Positions 51,786 to 59,691 of a DNA stretch of 64,000 nucleotides are shown here, in pieces; position 1 is the first letter of the stretch, and the number at the start of each line of letters is the position of its first letter. The DNA is from a virus. The notes under the pieces were generated by a model. The model was not told where the DNA came from, did no database searches, and saw only the letters and a program-made list of their open reading frames with translations. The position numbers and the translations under genes are program-made. The stretch lies in IMG/VR virus record IMGVR_UViG_3300005253_000487, positions 24,001-88,000 of that record. One strand, 5' to 3'.

Positions 51786-53015
51786 CTATATAAAATCTAA
51801 AAGGGAACGTTCCATTCCTTCTGGGTGATCTTGTTGGGGGTGTCCATCAAAGGCGCGCAGCACTGGTCCATAATCAGTGCCCAGCACCTCGTGGAGTAAC
51901 GCGTCTGGGTTGGTGTCCGCTTCGTGTTGGAGTCGTGCAATGAGGCGGAAGAGCATGATGTGATTGTGAAAAACGAAGCGGTGGGTCCAATACTCACTAT
52001 ACTTCCCGCTCACAAGGTCAGGGTACTTCTCTTCGTCTTCTAAGATCTGGGTGCATGAATAGCAATCGCATTGCCGCAGGAACATGCGTCCTACATTGTT
52101 GTCCCCACGCTCCTCCAAGGGTTTTGTAGCTAGTCCGTCCTGCACGGTTTGGATGACATGCCGATTGCGTGCTGCGATGTCTGCCGTCTGCGCGTCAGAC
52201 GTAAGGAACTCTAAGCTCGTCTGTGGACCGAGAACCATCAGTGTGGCGGCCGCTTGTGGTGCGACCGCGGCAAGGAAGTGCGCCCGCTTCATGTTGTGTT
52301 GCTTGATAAAGTGAAGGCAGTAGGCTACCGCTTTAGCATTAGAGGATGGGTCACGAGCCTTGAATGCCCAACCTTCTCCCTCGTCCTCGAACGGATAGAT
52401 CCTGGCCATGTCACTCCACCAACGCTCCATGTGCTTCGCGGTCCACCCATGCACTGCACCCCACCAACGGAAAGCGGTATCACCTTTACGAAGGCGGAGG
52501 TACGCGGGAAGCGCCCGCTTCGTGTTCGCCAGTGTAGTCTCAAGCGCAAACTCCCAGATGCGCTTGCCCTCCATGTCCACGGGTGGGATGTCCAACACAA
52601 CGCCCACAGTGCAGAGCGCCTCTTGCCATTTTAACACGTCCACGGGGTCCAGCTTTTGTTGGTGCGGTGCACCAGCGAAGCCCTTGAGCAGGGAGCAAGA
52701 CACTCCGCCCACTTCGTAGAAGGGCACGGAGTTGGACATACCATAGCGCATGGCAGAGAAGCCCCCGGAGTCTCCAAACACATACGCATCCTTTGGTAGC
52801 GCTATCGCCTTGTCACGGAAGTAGTAATACGTGATAAGAGTATGGGGATAGTAGGCGTCTGTTCCCTTCACCTCGTCATCCATCCAATTGACGAAGCTGA
52901 GATCCTGCAATGGGTTACGCGAGGTTGTCTTGCCAAGGAATTGCCGTGAGGCTTTCCCCCCAGGGATCCAACGCGTCGTCCCATCTGCTAGCGCCGGGAG
53001 GTACAAGAACTTCAT
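51786..53015 (-). CDS. dpdA: DpdA-like 7-deazaguanine DNA transglycosylase (TGT family, 409 aa)
   Basis: TGT-fold enzyme that swaps guanine in DNA for a 7-deazaguanine. Seen: VFGDSGGFSAMRYG with the D-S-G-G acid/base (D82), GVVLDIPPVD (D142, base binding), WWGAVHG (184-190) in the place of the Q/G-G loop, FLTSDAQTAD with a possible nucleophile (D274), and the zinc site CDCYSC with His about 29 residues later. tRNA-specific PUA-type domains are absent. It overlaps folE by an ATGA and sits with queE, and queC and queD are elsewhere in the block, which supports DNA rather than tRNA as target. Confidence 0.85.
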   Translation of the reverse strand: MKFLYLPALADGTTRWIPGGKASRQFLGKTTSRNPLQDLSFVNWMDDEVKGTDAYYPHTLITYYYFRDKAIALPKDAYVFGDSGGFSAMRYGMSNSVPFYEVGGVSCSLLKGFAGAPHQQKLDPVDVLKWQEALCTVGVVLDIPPVDMEGKRIWEFALETTLANTKRALPAYLRLRKGDTAFRWWGAVHGWTAKHMERWWSDMARIYPFEDEGEGWAFKARDPSSNAKAVAYCLHFIKQHNMKRAHFLAAVAPQAAATLMVLGPQTSLEFLTSDAQTADIAARNRHVIQTVQDGLATKPLEERGDNNVGRMFLRQCDCYSCTQILEDEEKYPDLVSGKYSEYWTHRFVFHNHIMLFRLIARLQHEADTNPDALLHEVLGTDYGPVLRAFDGHPQQDHPEGMERSLLDFI

Positions 53016-53656
53016 AGTGGATGCTCCGTGCGGACCAATTGTAGGAACTCCGCACGCGCCTCAGGCTTCGTTAGGAACACCCCGCGGAGTGCTGAAGTGG
53101 AGAGATCGCCTTTGTGTTCCACCCCACGTAGTTCCATGCACATGTGGCGGGCGTGGATAACGACGCCTACTCCCCCCCGTGGCCCAAGATTGCGTGCCCG
53201 CTTACGCCACCCAGGGCCGCCTTTGTCCTCTTCCTTACCGGGGTCCTTGTCCACTACAAGGCTGGCGACGTAGTCTGCGATCTGTGCCGTCAGCTCCTCT
53301 TGCACCTGAGGGCGTCTTGCAAACCAATCTGTAATGCGTGAGAGTTTGGACAGTCCCACCAACTTGCCTGTACCTGGAACGTAACCAATTGTAGCTTCTC
53401 CGAGGAAGGGTAGTAGGTGGTGGGCACACATAGAGCGTATGGGAATGTGACGTAGCACTATCATCTCATCTACGTCCGTATCGAACGTCGTGACCTTTGG
53501 ACCGTGCTCATTTAGTCCACGGCACAGTTCGTGCGTCCATGCTTTGGCGGCCCGCTTTGGTGTATCCTCCAGATGCCCCTCTAGCTTTTCGTAGCCAAGG
53601 CAGCGTAAAACCTCGGCGAAGGCAGTTGCCAATCCTTCCTCGTCTATCTTGTGCAT
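53012..53656 (-). CDS. folE: GTP cyclohydrolase I (FolE)
   Basis: FolE opens GTP to dihydroneopterin triphosphate, the first step to preQ0. The 214-residue chain has EDTPKRAAKAW, RSMCAHHLLPFLGEA with zinc Cys and His, GKLVGLSKLSRI, QVQEELTAQI and HMCMELRGVEHKG with the second zinc Cys. A charged loop (DPGKEEDKGGPGWRKRARN) is inserted before the last strand. The TAATG overlap with queE fixes the start at 53656. Confidence 0.92.
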   Translation of the reverse strand: MHKIDEEGLATAFAEVLRCLGYEKLEGHLEDTPKRAAKAWTHELCRGLNEHGPKVTTFDTDVDEMIVLRHIPIRSMCAHHLLPFLGEATIGYVPGTGKLVGLSKLSRITDWFARRPQVQEELTAQIADYVASLVVDKDPGKEEDKGGPGWRKRARNLGPRGGVGVVIHARHMCMELRGVEHKGDLSTSALRGVFLTKPEARAEFLQLVRTEHPL

Positions 53657-54462
53657 TAACGTACTCCTATCACCTTGTGGATTTGAACGCTGATGCGCCA
53701 ACGTGGATCATTACGTGTGATTTCCAGACAGCGGTCCACGGCGCCTGGAGCGAAGCCCGGGAAGCCTTTGCGCCACTCTTCGCCACTGCCGTCACTAAGC
53801 ACGGCGGGACTGACGTAGTGCTTGGGTGCCGCGTAGTAGATTGGGTGTCCGGTATTCTCGTCTGCGATAACGTAACGATACTCTCCACCACGCCCGTGGG
53901 TCATTGCACGTTTTGATAGTAGTGTTATGACTTCGCGTGAGAGCTTAGACGATTGTGGATTGTGATTGTGGGCAAGTGCGGTTGATGTTTGGGCAATCTG
54001 GTCCTTAGGACTTACGGTAATCCAATCCACGGTCTCGAGCGTCTCCCGGTACGTCGTACCGTTTGTTTCAACAGCGACGTAGAAAGTGGGAGTATGTTGC
54101 ATGGCGCGTAACACGACGGCGTCGAACTGCGGAGAGGCGGTGGGTTCCCCCCCGGTAAGGATGAGCATGGGTGCATCCTCCAAGCGTGCTCTGCCAAATG
54201 TGCGTACCTTGGGTATGAGTGGTGCAATCATGTCGTCAAACAATGCGTCGAGTGTTACTTTATGCCTAGCTTTCATGTAAGGGGTGTCGCACACGACACC
54301 GGGTGCAAACTCGCACGCGAGTGGACAGCCGGCAAAGCGCACAAAGATGGCCCAACGCCCAGCATTACGTCCCTCACCTTGTGGAGCAGCAAAGACTTCG
54401 ACCAGTGAGACTGTTGGTTCCAGTTTAGGGGCCCCTCCACGGTCTCGAGCGTCTCTCGGCAC
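53656..54462 (-). CDS. queE: 7-carboxy-7-deazaguanine synthase (QueE)
   Basis: A radical SAM enzyme that contracts carboxytetrahydropterin to carboxy-deazaguanine. Features: VEVFAAPQGEGRNAGR, FVRFAGCPLACEF with a third Cys in GVVCDTPYM (cluster ligands), LILTGGEPTASP, VAVETNGTTY and the QueE ending RWRISVQIHKVIGVR. The GTG start at 54462 gives an Arg/Asp-rich 20-residue front not found in the family; it is encoded by a 32-base copy of an internal queE segment. It is coupled to folE. Confidence 0.9.
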   Translation of the reverse strand: MPRDARDRGGAPKLEPTVSLVEVFAAPQGEGRNAGRWAIFVRFAGCPLACEFAPGVVCDTPYMKARHKVTLDALFDDMIAPLIPKVRTFGRARLEDAPMLILTGGEPTASPQFDAVVLRAMQHTPTFYVAVETNGTTYRETLETVDWITVSPKDQIAQTSTALAHNHNPQSSKLSREVITLLSKRAMTHGRGGEYRYVIADENTGHPIYYAAPKHYVSPAVLSDGSGEEWRKGFPGFAPGAVDRCLEITRNDPRWRISVQIHKVIGVR

Positions 54463-54467
54463 GTCGT
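54026..54467. repeat. 32-base direct repeat within and at the 5' end of queE
   Basis: 54026-54057 and 54436-54467 are the same 32-base sequence with two mismatches (core GGTCTCGAGCGTCTC). In the first copy it encodes YRETLETV in queE; in the second it is read in other frames by the queE start and the small membrane protein gene. Confidence 0.75.
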
Positions 54468-54592
54468 GTGTTCTGCGGTCTCTTTACGCCTCGCGCCTTG
54501 TCCTCTTTCTTCCAATGAGTATCTTGACGCTCGAACAGTAGCACTACGAAGAGTACGAAGAGAATACCTCCTCCAATGATTGCAGGTACCAT
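54425..54592 (-). CDS. small membrane protein (55 aa)
   Basis: ATG 54592 follows AAAGGA. Residues 3-20 (PAIIGGGILFVLFVVLLF) form a membrane span with no positive charge ahead of it, followed by a strongly basic, Arg-rich tail. Its end overlaps the queE start by 38 bases and includes the 32-base repeat. Function unknown; part of the tail may be a product of the duplication. Confidence 0.55.
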   Translation of the reverse strand: MVPAIIGGGILFVLFVVLLFERQDTHWKKEDKARGVKRPQNTRRAERRSRPWRGP

Positions 54593-54627
54593 AGAGTAAT
54601 TCCTTTCCTCAATACAATAGTCGGATG

Positions 54628-55119
54628 TTAGATGTTGTCGAGCAGTCCACCTGTGGGTTTTGCAGCTTCCACCTTTGCTGGTGCTGGAGGTTCAACACCG
54701 AAATGGATGTACAACGCATCCGTGCCACCTGCAAGGTCGATGATCTCTTGCATCTCTTCTACCACGTGTCGGGGTTCTCCCAACACCTTCACCATCCGTT
54801 CTGTTAATGCTTCTGCCGCCTTGGGCTTTTTGGGCGCCACATAGGGTAGACGGGGTGCACCAGCGCCCTTGGGCAGTAACGCTTGCCAGGTACCGACGAT
54901 GAGTGCAGGTTCCCGCCGGAGATCCATTTGCAGATAGCGTGCGGCAATGGCGTAGTGCTTATTCCCCGCCAGGAAACGGTGCATCATGTACGTGGGTGCA
55001 GTACCCGAGAGCTTTGTCTTGGTCCATAGGCTATCTAGCCACGCGAATAAATTAGATGCCATAATATCCTTATCTCGTATGAAGGCGTTGAAATCTATCA
55101 CCCGTCCTTGTTCTACCAC
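54628..55119 (-). CDS. clamp loader small subunit, gp62-like (163 aa)
   Basis: The pattern NLFAWLDSLWTKTKLSG, then PTYMMHRFLAGN, ALLPKG and LPYVAPKK (F-x-W-[LI]...TK...P-x-[YF]-M-x-x-R-[FG]-L) resembles T4-type gp62 clamp loader subunits in many phages. It stands near a gp44-like ATPase and a clamp. The GTG at 55119 sits beside the upstream stop; ATG 55062 with AAGGAT is an equally good start. The C-terminal 50 residues are Pro/Ala/Glu-rich. Confidence 0.6.
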   Translation of the reverse strand: MVEQGRVIDFNAFIRDKDIMASNLFAWLDSLWTKTKLSGTAPTYMMHRFLAGNKHYAIAARYLQMDLRREPALIVGTWQALLPKGAGAPRLPYVAPKKPKAAEALTERMVKVLGEPRHVVEEMQEIIDLAGGTDALYIHFGVEPPAPAKVEAAKPTGGLLDNI

Positions 55120-55607
55120 CCTTCGGGTAGATGTTCTAGGAAGTGATAGATTATTTTAGCAGCACAATCCAAAGTGACTGTATTCTGATCATCGCCCGAG
55201 AATGTGATTGATGCAATGACACGTCGATCATTGTAACGACCATATAGTAAATCGATTCTGTCTATGGCAGCGTCTTCAACCAAACGGGTTGCGTGCTGGA
55301 CAAACATATTAAATTTGTGTTGGCCAAACCATAGCCATAGATTTGCAGGAGCGCTCCAATGCTGCTCGTCGCTACGTTGGTGCCCGGCGCAAGACTGTAG
55401 AGTGCATATTCCCTTCAGATCATTTATCGCAGCGCATAAAGGGATAATGCGGTCATCTGGGTAGCCCATACCACCTGGTCCACGTGGTCCCTTTATCTTC
55501 CCGTGCCACAAATGTAGCTCACGCGTCTTGTCCTTGCGTGTCATGTGTGTAATATGGTTTGGCGTGTGAAGCATGTTGTCCAGTAACGCCATCAATGCGT
55601 TGGGCAT
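55113..55607 (-). CDS. hypothetical protein with CAGH motif (164 aa)
   Basis: The segment IIPLCAAINDLKGICTLQSC followed by AGHQ is the clearest feature; the Cys/His pattern may hold a metal. The second half alternates helix and strand (HATRLVEDAAIDRID, RRVIASITFSGD). I recall similar segments in uncharacterised phage proteins. Start abuts the phosphoribosyltransferase stop. Confidence 0.6.
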   Translation of the reverse strand: MPNALMALLDNMLHTPNHITHMTRKDKTRELHLWHGKIKGPRGPGGMGYPDDRIIPLCAAINDLKGICTLQSCAGHQRSDEQHWSAPANLWLWFGQHKFNMFVQHATRLVEDAAIDRIDLLYGRYNDRRVIASITFSGDDQNTVTLDCAAKIIYHFLEHLPEGW

Positions 55608-56189
55608 TTATACGGGTTCCCCGCTAATGCCGCGGGGCTTTGTTTCGTCGATGCGCGTAATGTAAGGGAGGTGTCGATATCCTTCCGCGTGGTCCATACC
55701 GTATCCCACAACGAAGGCGGGTTGGGACATACAGAAGCCTGTGAAACGCGGATGGTTGAGTCGTCCCGCCTTCGTGTTCTTGTTCAATAGCACGCACGCC
55801 TCCACACTCTTGGGTTCTTGTGCTTTGATAATATCGAACACGCGCCGGAGCGTAGTACCGCTGTCCAGTATGTCGTCCACCACCAAGACGTGCTTCCCGC
55901 GGTAAATGGTGTCTGGTGGTACGTAACCAAGCTTCACCCAACCTGGCGACTCCATCCCCGATCCATACGATGCGACAATCATAAAGTCTACCGTGTGGGG
56001 TAGTGTGATGTGCCGCATCAAGTCTGCCAAGAAGATAAAGCTGCCTTTGAGCAGTCCGATGAGTAGTAGTGGCGCATACTCCGCTTGCTTGTAATGCTCC
56101 TCGATGTCAGAACCTAGCTGCACTACACGCTCATGTAGCAGACTTTGGCTTATGAATTGTGCGTCGGGGGTGTAGGGCACGTCTGTCAT
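55608..56189 (-). CDS. hypoxanthine phosphoribosyltransferase-like (193 aa)
   Basis: A type I phosphoribosyltransferase with LLLIGLLKGSFIFLADL (PPi loop), DFMIVASYGSGM and the PRPP motif VLVVDDILDSGTTL (residues ~98-111), then ACVLLNKNTKAGR and VVGYGMDHAEGYRHLPYI, the hypoxanthine/guanine type ending. It makes IMP or GMP from free bases. In this phage it could supply GTP for the preQ0 pathway or recover guanine released by DpdA (inference). Confidence 0.9.
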   Translation of the reverse strand: MTDVPYTPDAQFISQSLLHERVVQLGSDIEEHYKQAEYAPLLLIGLLKGSFIFLADLMRHITLPHTVDFMIVASYGSGMESPGWVKLGYVPPDTIYRGKHVLVVDDILDSGTTLRRVFDIIKAQEPKSVEACVLLNKNTKAGRLNHPRFTGFCMSQPAFVVGYGMDHAEGYRHLPYITRIDETKPRGISGEPV

Positions 56190-56497
56190 TCTTGGTCTCC
56201 TCGCAGGAGTTGAAGCTCTGCTGCCTGGTCTGCTATTCGTGTCTCTAGAACTATAATCCGCTGCCGCTCCTTGTGGAGTGTCTCGCGGTAGGCTTGATTG
56301 GTGGCGTAAACGATTTGGTAGGCGAGTTTCATGGACATGGGAAGTCCATCTAGTATCACGGTGAATGCTATGTTCGTGTTAAGGTCTTCGAAGTCATGGC
56401 GGTTACCTTCGAAGACGATGTGGTCAGGATAGATCTCAATTTTGATCGCAGGATCGCCGTCCGGTCCGGTGGGTAGAATGTTTTGTGGAGGAGTCAT
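56186..56497 (-). CDS. hypothetical protein with C-terminal coiled coil (103 aa)
   Basis: Two parts: a beta-rich front (AIKIEIYPDHIVFEGNRHDF) and a helical end (QAYRETLHKERQRIIVLETR) with heptads. Overlaps both neighbours by 4 bases. Not recognised. Confidence 0.55.
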   Translation of the reverse strand: MTPPQNILPTGPDGDPAIKIEIYPDHIVFEGNRHDFEDLNTNIAFTVILDGLPMSMKLAYQIVYATNQAYRETLHKERQRIIVLETRIADQAAELQLLRGDQE

Positions 56498-57045
56498 GCG
56501 TAGTATCTCTTAAGTCTGTCTTGCACGTCCATTTGACGACGGATCCTTTCCATGGCGATGAGGAGTGTGTCGTGCCCGCCGCCCGTGGGTGTTCCAACAA
56601 CTCTGCACAGTTCGGCGTTGTCTACAGCGAACTCGAATGTCTCACCGTCTACCCCGTGGTTGATGAGGCCTTTGCCTATACACTCGAAGAACTTATTCCA
56701 ACCAGCGACGGTTATAATCCAACCGTCGCTTAAGATCTGCTGCCGTGGATGCGTGAGTGACTTTTTACGAAGACGTACAAGACCCGCACGTACAAGACCC
56801 GTACGCGCAAGAGCTGTGAGTGCGAAGCGTCCGTTCGTAAAGCTGCTGTGCTTCTGCACTTCCGCTTCACGCCCCGCAGGCACCCTCCACCACATCATAC
56901 ACACATCTTCTATCTGATGCATGGTGATGGGTGTTGCGTAGTCATCTGCCAGTATTAAGCAGTACGCTAACGCCCGGAAGCGCCATCCGGGTTGTTCCTT
57001 GCGCTGGTTTGGTATCCAGAGTCCGATGCTTGGTTGTCCCCCCAT
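56494..57045 (-). CDS. hypothetical protein (183 aa)
   Basis: Helical protein with several Cys and Trp residues (GWRFRALAYCLILADDYATP, EDVCMMWWRVPAG). The segment ARTGLVRAGLVRLRKKS holds a short internal repeat. It ends basic (RRQMDVQDRLKRYYA). It may be a DNA-binding winged-helix protein but no clear motif exists. Lies next to the clamp loader ATPase. Confidence 0.55.
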   Translation of the reverse strand: MGGQPSIGLWIPNQRKEQPGWRFRALAYCLILADDYATPITMHQIEDVCMMWWRVPAGREAEVQKHSSFTNGRFALTALARTGLVRAGLVRLRKKSLTHPRQQILSDGWIITVAGWNKFFECIGKGLINHGVDGETFEFAVDNAELCRVVGTPTGGGHDTLLIAMERIRRQMDVQDRLKRYYA

Positions 57046-57048
57046 GGT

Positions 57049-57978
57049 TTATAACCCCTCCATTGCTTCAGAGCAGACGCCGAGGAAGTGCACAATGGGG
57101 TCCGGTGTGAATCCGCTTTCGTGTACACCCTTGCCGAGGATGTGCCGCAAGAAGCCTGCGCGTGCGTGTGTGTCTGGTACGGCCCAAAACAATTCGACCA
57201 GTCCGTCGAGGACGTCGAAGGTGTCTTGGGTGGTGAGCTGGCGTAGTCCCGTAAAGTTCTTCCCCTCCAGCAAGGCGAATAATGCCACACCATCGACGGT
57301 GTTGGCTTCGGTGGCAGGCGCAAGTTCCCCCCTCGCAAGATACATACGTTGGGCCTGCCAGAGCATCCGCCTCATGTCTGGGTAGCGCTCTGCGTAGGTA
57401 AGGATGGCGGGGACTTCTGCTGTGATACCCTCGCGCTCCAGCACACTTGCAAGAATACGGTATCGTTCTTTGAACGGTGGGGGTCCGAGCGTTAACAACT
57501 GGCAGCGGCTTTGGATGGCGCCGATGATGCGGAACAGCTTGTTGGCGGTGAGGATAAAGCGCGCCCGGTCTGCATACGCCTCGATGAGATTGCGTAACCC
57601 CGTCTGTGCGTCTGAGGTCATTGCGTCAGCCTCATCCAGGAACACAATGTTGAAGCGTGCATCTGTCATCGCTGTGACGAAGGTACCAATCTTGCCACGC
57701 ACAACGTCGATGCCCCGCTCCACGCTGGCATTCAGTACCAGGTAACGACAGTCTAGAGCGCGGTATAGAATGCGTGCGATCGTTGTCTTGCCCGCACCAG
57801 GTGGACCCGCCATGAGGAGGTGAGGTATTTCCCCGGCCGCGAGGTAGGCGCTAAGAACGGCGCGGTTGTCGCTTTCGAGTGCCAGTTCTTCGAGCTTTGT
57901 TGGCCGGTACTTTTCGGTCCACAGTATGTCTGTTAGGACGTCTGGAGCCTTTGCCTTTGCCGCCTTTCCTTTTGCCAT
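57049..57978 (-). CDS. clamp loader ATPase, gp44/RFC small subunit-like (309 aa)
   Basis: AAA+ ATPase with ILWTEKYRPTKLEELAL at the front, Walker A MAGPPGAGKTTIARIL (residues ~57-72), Walker B NIVFLDEADAMTSD, sensor 1 ILTANKL and the SRC motif AIQSRCQLLTLGP with the Arg finger. This is the RFC/gp44 family that loads the ring clamp using ATP. ATG 57978 follows GGAGAAG. The N-terminus overlaps the gene upstream by 128 bases. Confidence 0.9.
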   Translation of the reverse strand: MAKGKAAKAKAPDVLTDILWTEKYRPTKLEELALESDNRAVLSAYLAAGEIPHLLMAGPPGAGKTTIARILYRALDCRYLVLNASVERGIDVVRGKIGTFVTAMTDARFNIVFLDEADAMTSDAQTGLRNLIEAYADRARFILTANKLFRIIGAIQSRCQLLTLGPPPFKERYRILASVLEREGITAEVPAILTYAERYPDMRRMLWQAQRMYLARGELAPATEANTVDGVALFALLEGKNFTGLRQLTTQDTFDVLDGLVELFWAVPDTHARAGFLRHILGKGVHESGFTPDPIVHFLGVCSEAMEGL

Positions 57979-58165
57979 CAGTCTTCTCCGCTTGTTCCGT
58001 TGCTATATGATCTAGGAGTGTGTCGTTCTGCAGGTACGTCAACAAGCCTGCGTCCGGACGGTGAAGCCCGTGGTGCTCGCCGCCGCACGCACACCTACAA
58101 CTCTTGGCGGGCGACGCTGCACGCCGGCAACGGCGAGCATGGCCACGGGAACAGACTTCAGGCAT
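57851..58165 (-). CDS. zinc-finger-type basic protein (104 aa), overlaps clamp loader
   Basis: ATG 58165 overlaps the clamp stop by 8 bases. The front holds CSRGHARRCRRAASPAKSCR (part) and CACGGEHHG, a Cys/His cluster I recall from small phage zinc proteins (C-x3-H-x3-C...C-x-C-x-C-G-G-x-x-H-G). A helical part (TYLQNDTLLDHIATEQAEK) follows. The last ~42 residues are Arg/Lys-rich and are read over the start of the clamp loader gene in another frame; the real end may be shorter if a frameshift exists. Confidence 0.6.
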   Translation of the reverse strand: MPEVCSRGHARRCRRAASPAKSCRCACGGEHHGLHRPDAGLLTYLQNDTLLDHIATEQAEKTDGKRKGGKGKGSRRPNRHTVDRKVPANKARRTGTRKRQPRRS

Positions 58166-58901
58166 CTGCGCCTGGACTACGTGGGCTGAGCAGGTATTGA
58201 TACCCATCGTCGTCGATGAGGACCATCTTCTTGGGTCCGCCCAAGACCAACACCGCTTCGCTGTAGTTGGTAATGATGCTCAGCACGTCGACAAACGCTT
58301 CGCCGAACAGCAACGAGTAGTCTGTCTTCGCCGTCAATTCTGCAGATTCAAACACTGCCATGTCGGAGTTGTCATTACCCACGCGCACCTTCCCACCCCT
58401 TGGGCCCACGGTTAGTTCCAACTCCGAGGCCTTGTAGAGTGCAAAGGTGGAGCGGATGCCCTCGACGAGGGCACGCGTAAGAGGCAGACCGCCGCTATCA
58501 GCCTTTGGTCCCTTGGCTAGTAACTTCGCAACGGACTCCGCCTCAAGATTGGAGCCGATGGTCTTGGGCGCCGCTGTCAGCAGGCTCAAGACCCCGCGTG
58601 CGCCCTCGTCTATAACCAGGCGGTTGTCGACGAGCTTTATTTCTACGTCGACGGCCTCGTTGCCTGTACCAGCAAGCACGCCGAGAGACTTCATCAGCTT
58701 GGTCAACTCGGAGACGCCCACCTCCTCCCCTTTCTTGACCAGCACTCCACGCGTCTTGATCGCAGGTGCAACAACCAGCAGGAGGTGGTCCGGTGTCAAT
58801 GCCGCAGTGGCAAAGGCGCCGGTGAACACTACTTCCGTTACTTGCCCGTTGCATGCTATCCGTTGGAGGTGCTGAATCAACGTGTCGCGTTTGATCTTCA
58901 C
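58158..58901 (-). CDS. sliding clamp-like protein (247 aa)
   Basis: The chain alternates helix and strands in the pattern of two clamp domains: MKIKRDTLIQHLQRIA, VTEVVFTGAFATAALTPDHL, then KASELELTVGPRGGKVRVGN and NYSEAVLVLGGPKKMVLI. At about 247 residues it has the size of PCNA/gp45 trimeric clamps rather than DnaN. Its place directly upstream of clamp loader genes supports the call. It would tether the polymerase. Confidence 0.75.
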   Translation of the reverse strand: MKIKRDTLIQHLQRIACNGQVTEVVFTGAFATAALTPDHLLLVVAPAIKTRGVLVKKGEEVGVSELTKLMKSLGVLAGTGNEAVDVEIKLVDNRLVIDEGARGVLSLLTAAPKTIGSNLEAESVAKLLAKGPKADSGGLPLTRALVEGIRSTFALYKASELELTVGPRGGKVRVGNDNSDMAVFESAELTAKTDYSLLFGEAFVDVLSIITNYSEAVLVLGGPKKMVLIDDDGYQYLLSPRSPGADA

Positions 58902-58920
58902 AGTCCGCCCTTTCGGTCCC

Positions 58921-59640
58921 TTACTTCTTGGACGGTGAGGGTGAGGTGGACGGAGTATACCACTTCACTCCGCCGGTGTCGTTGCGGATGGCGTCGAGTG
59001 CCGCCGCGTGCGACTTGGCGTACACTTCGCCCCACTTCTTGGCCCGCTTGGCACCCAACTTCTTGGCGCGTGCCGGCGCGAAGTGTCCCGTGCGGCTGAC
59101 CCAGATACCACTCACTTTGCCCTTCGTGCCCTTGATGAGGGCGAATCGGAACAGTGTCTTGCCATCGCTACGCCGTGCCGTGGCCTTCCTCGTGGCCTTC
59201 TTCTTCGTGGTCTTTTTGGCTACGACCTTCTTCTTCGCAACCTTCTTCTTCGCGGCCTTTTTGGCTACGACCTTCTTCTTCGCGGCCTTTTTGGCTACGA
59301 CCTTCTTCTTCGCGGCCTTCTTCTTCGTGGCCTTGTCTGGCATGGAGGTGCTCCCTTCCTTGGGTGATGCCTCTTCCGGGAATGGACGTGACATCGGATC
59401 TGTGGTTGGTGTTGACGGGGCCTCCGCCTCCTCTTCTTTTTCTGGGGCGGGCGCGGCGTCGGGTTGAGGTGGTTCTGCTACCTGTTTACTGCGGCACGAC
59501 TTTCGATGGTCTTTGTAAGACCGTCGTGCCGTTTCCCGCCCATCCTTGCCGAAGTTCTCTTCCGACTCAGTCTCGCATACATAACAATGCCAAGCCCAGC
59601 CTTCGGCGTTGAGGTACACTCCAGATTTCTGCATCGGCAC
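58921..59640 (-). CDS. histone H1-like Lys/Ala repeat protein with zinc-finger-like front (239 aa)
   Basis: Residues ~15-50 contain WHCYVCETESEENFG and a later H-x-x-x-C (DHRKSC), a C2HC-type finger of the kind in phage DNA-binding proteins. An acidic Pro/Glu/Ala linker (~53-95) leads to repeats of KKVVAKKAAKK and TKKKA (~105-155) as in H1-like/HC1 chromatin proteins, then a folded end (FALIKGTKGKVSGIWVSRTG, AKKLGAKRAKKWG). The C-terminal part would bind DNA without sequence choice. GTG 59640 or ATG 59634 may be the start. Confidence 0.65.
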   Translation of the reverse strand: MPMQKSGVYLNAEGWAWHCYVCETESEENFGKDGRETARRSYKDHRKSCRSKQVAEPPQPDAAPAPEKEEEAEAPSTPTTDPMSRPFPEEASPKEGSTSMPDKATKKKAAKKKVVAKKAAKKKVVAKKAAKKKVAKKKVVAKKTTKKKATRKATARRSDGKTLFRFALIKGTKGKVSGIWVSRTGHFAPARAKKLGAKRAKKWGEVYAKSHAAALDAIRNDTGGVKWYTPSTSPSPSKK

Positions 59641-59691
59641 ATCCTTGATATTGTGGTCACACTAATAGTCTGCTGGCACCAGTTACTGAAC

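Noticed and set aside
58928-59612. Long + strand frames opposite the histone-like gene
   Set aside because: Their Phe/Leu/Ser/Arg periodicity mirrors the Lys/Ala repeats on the other strand.
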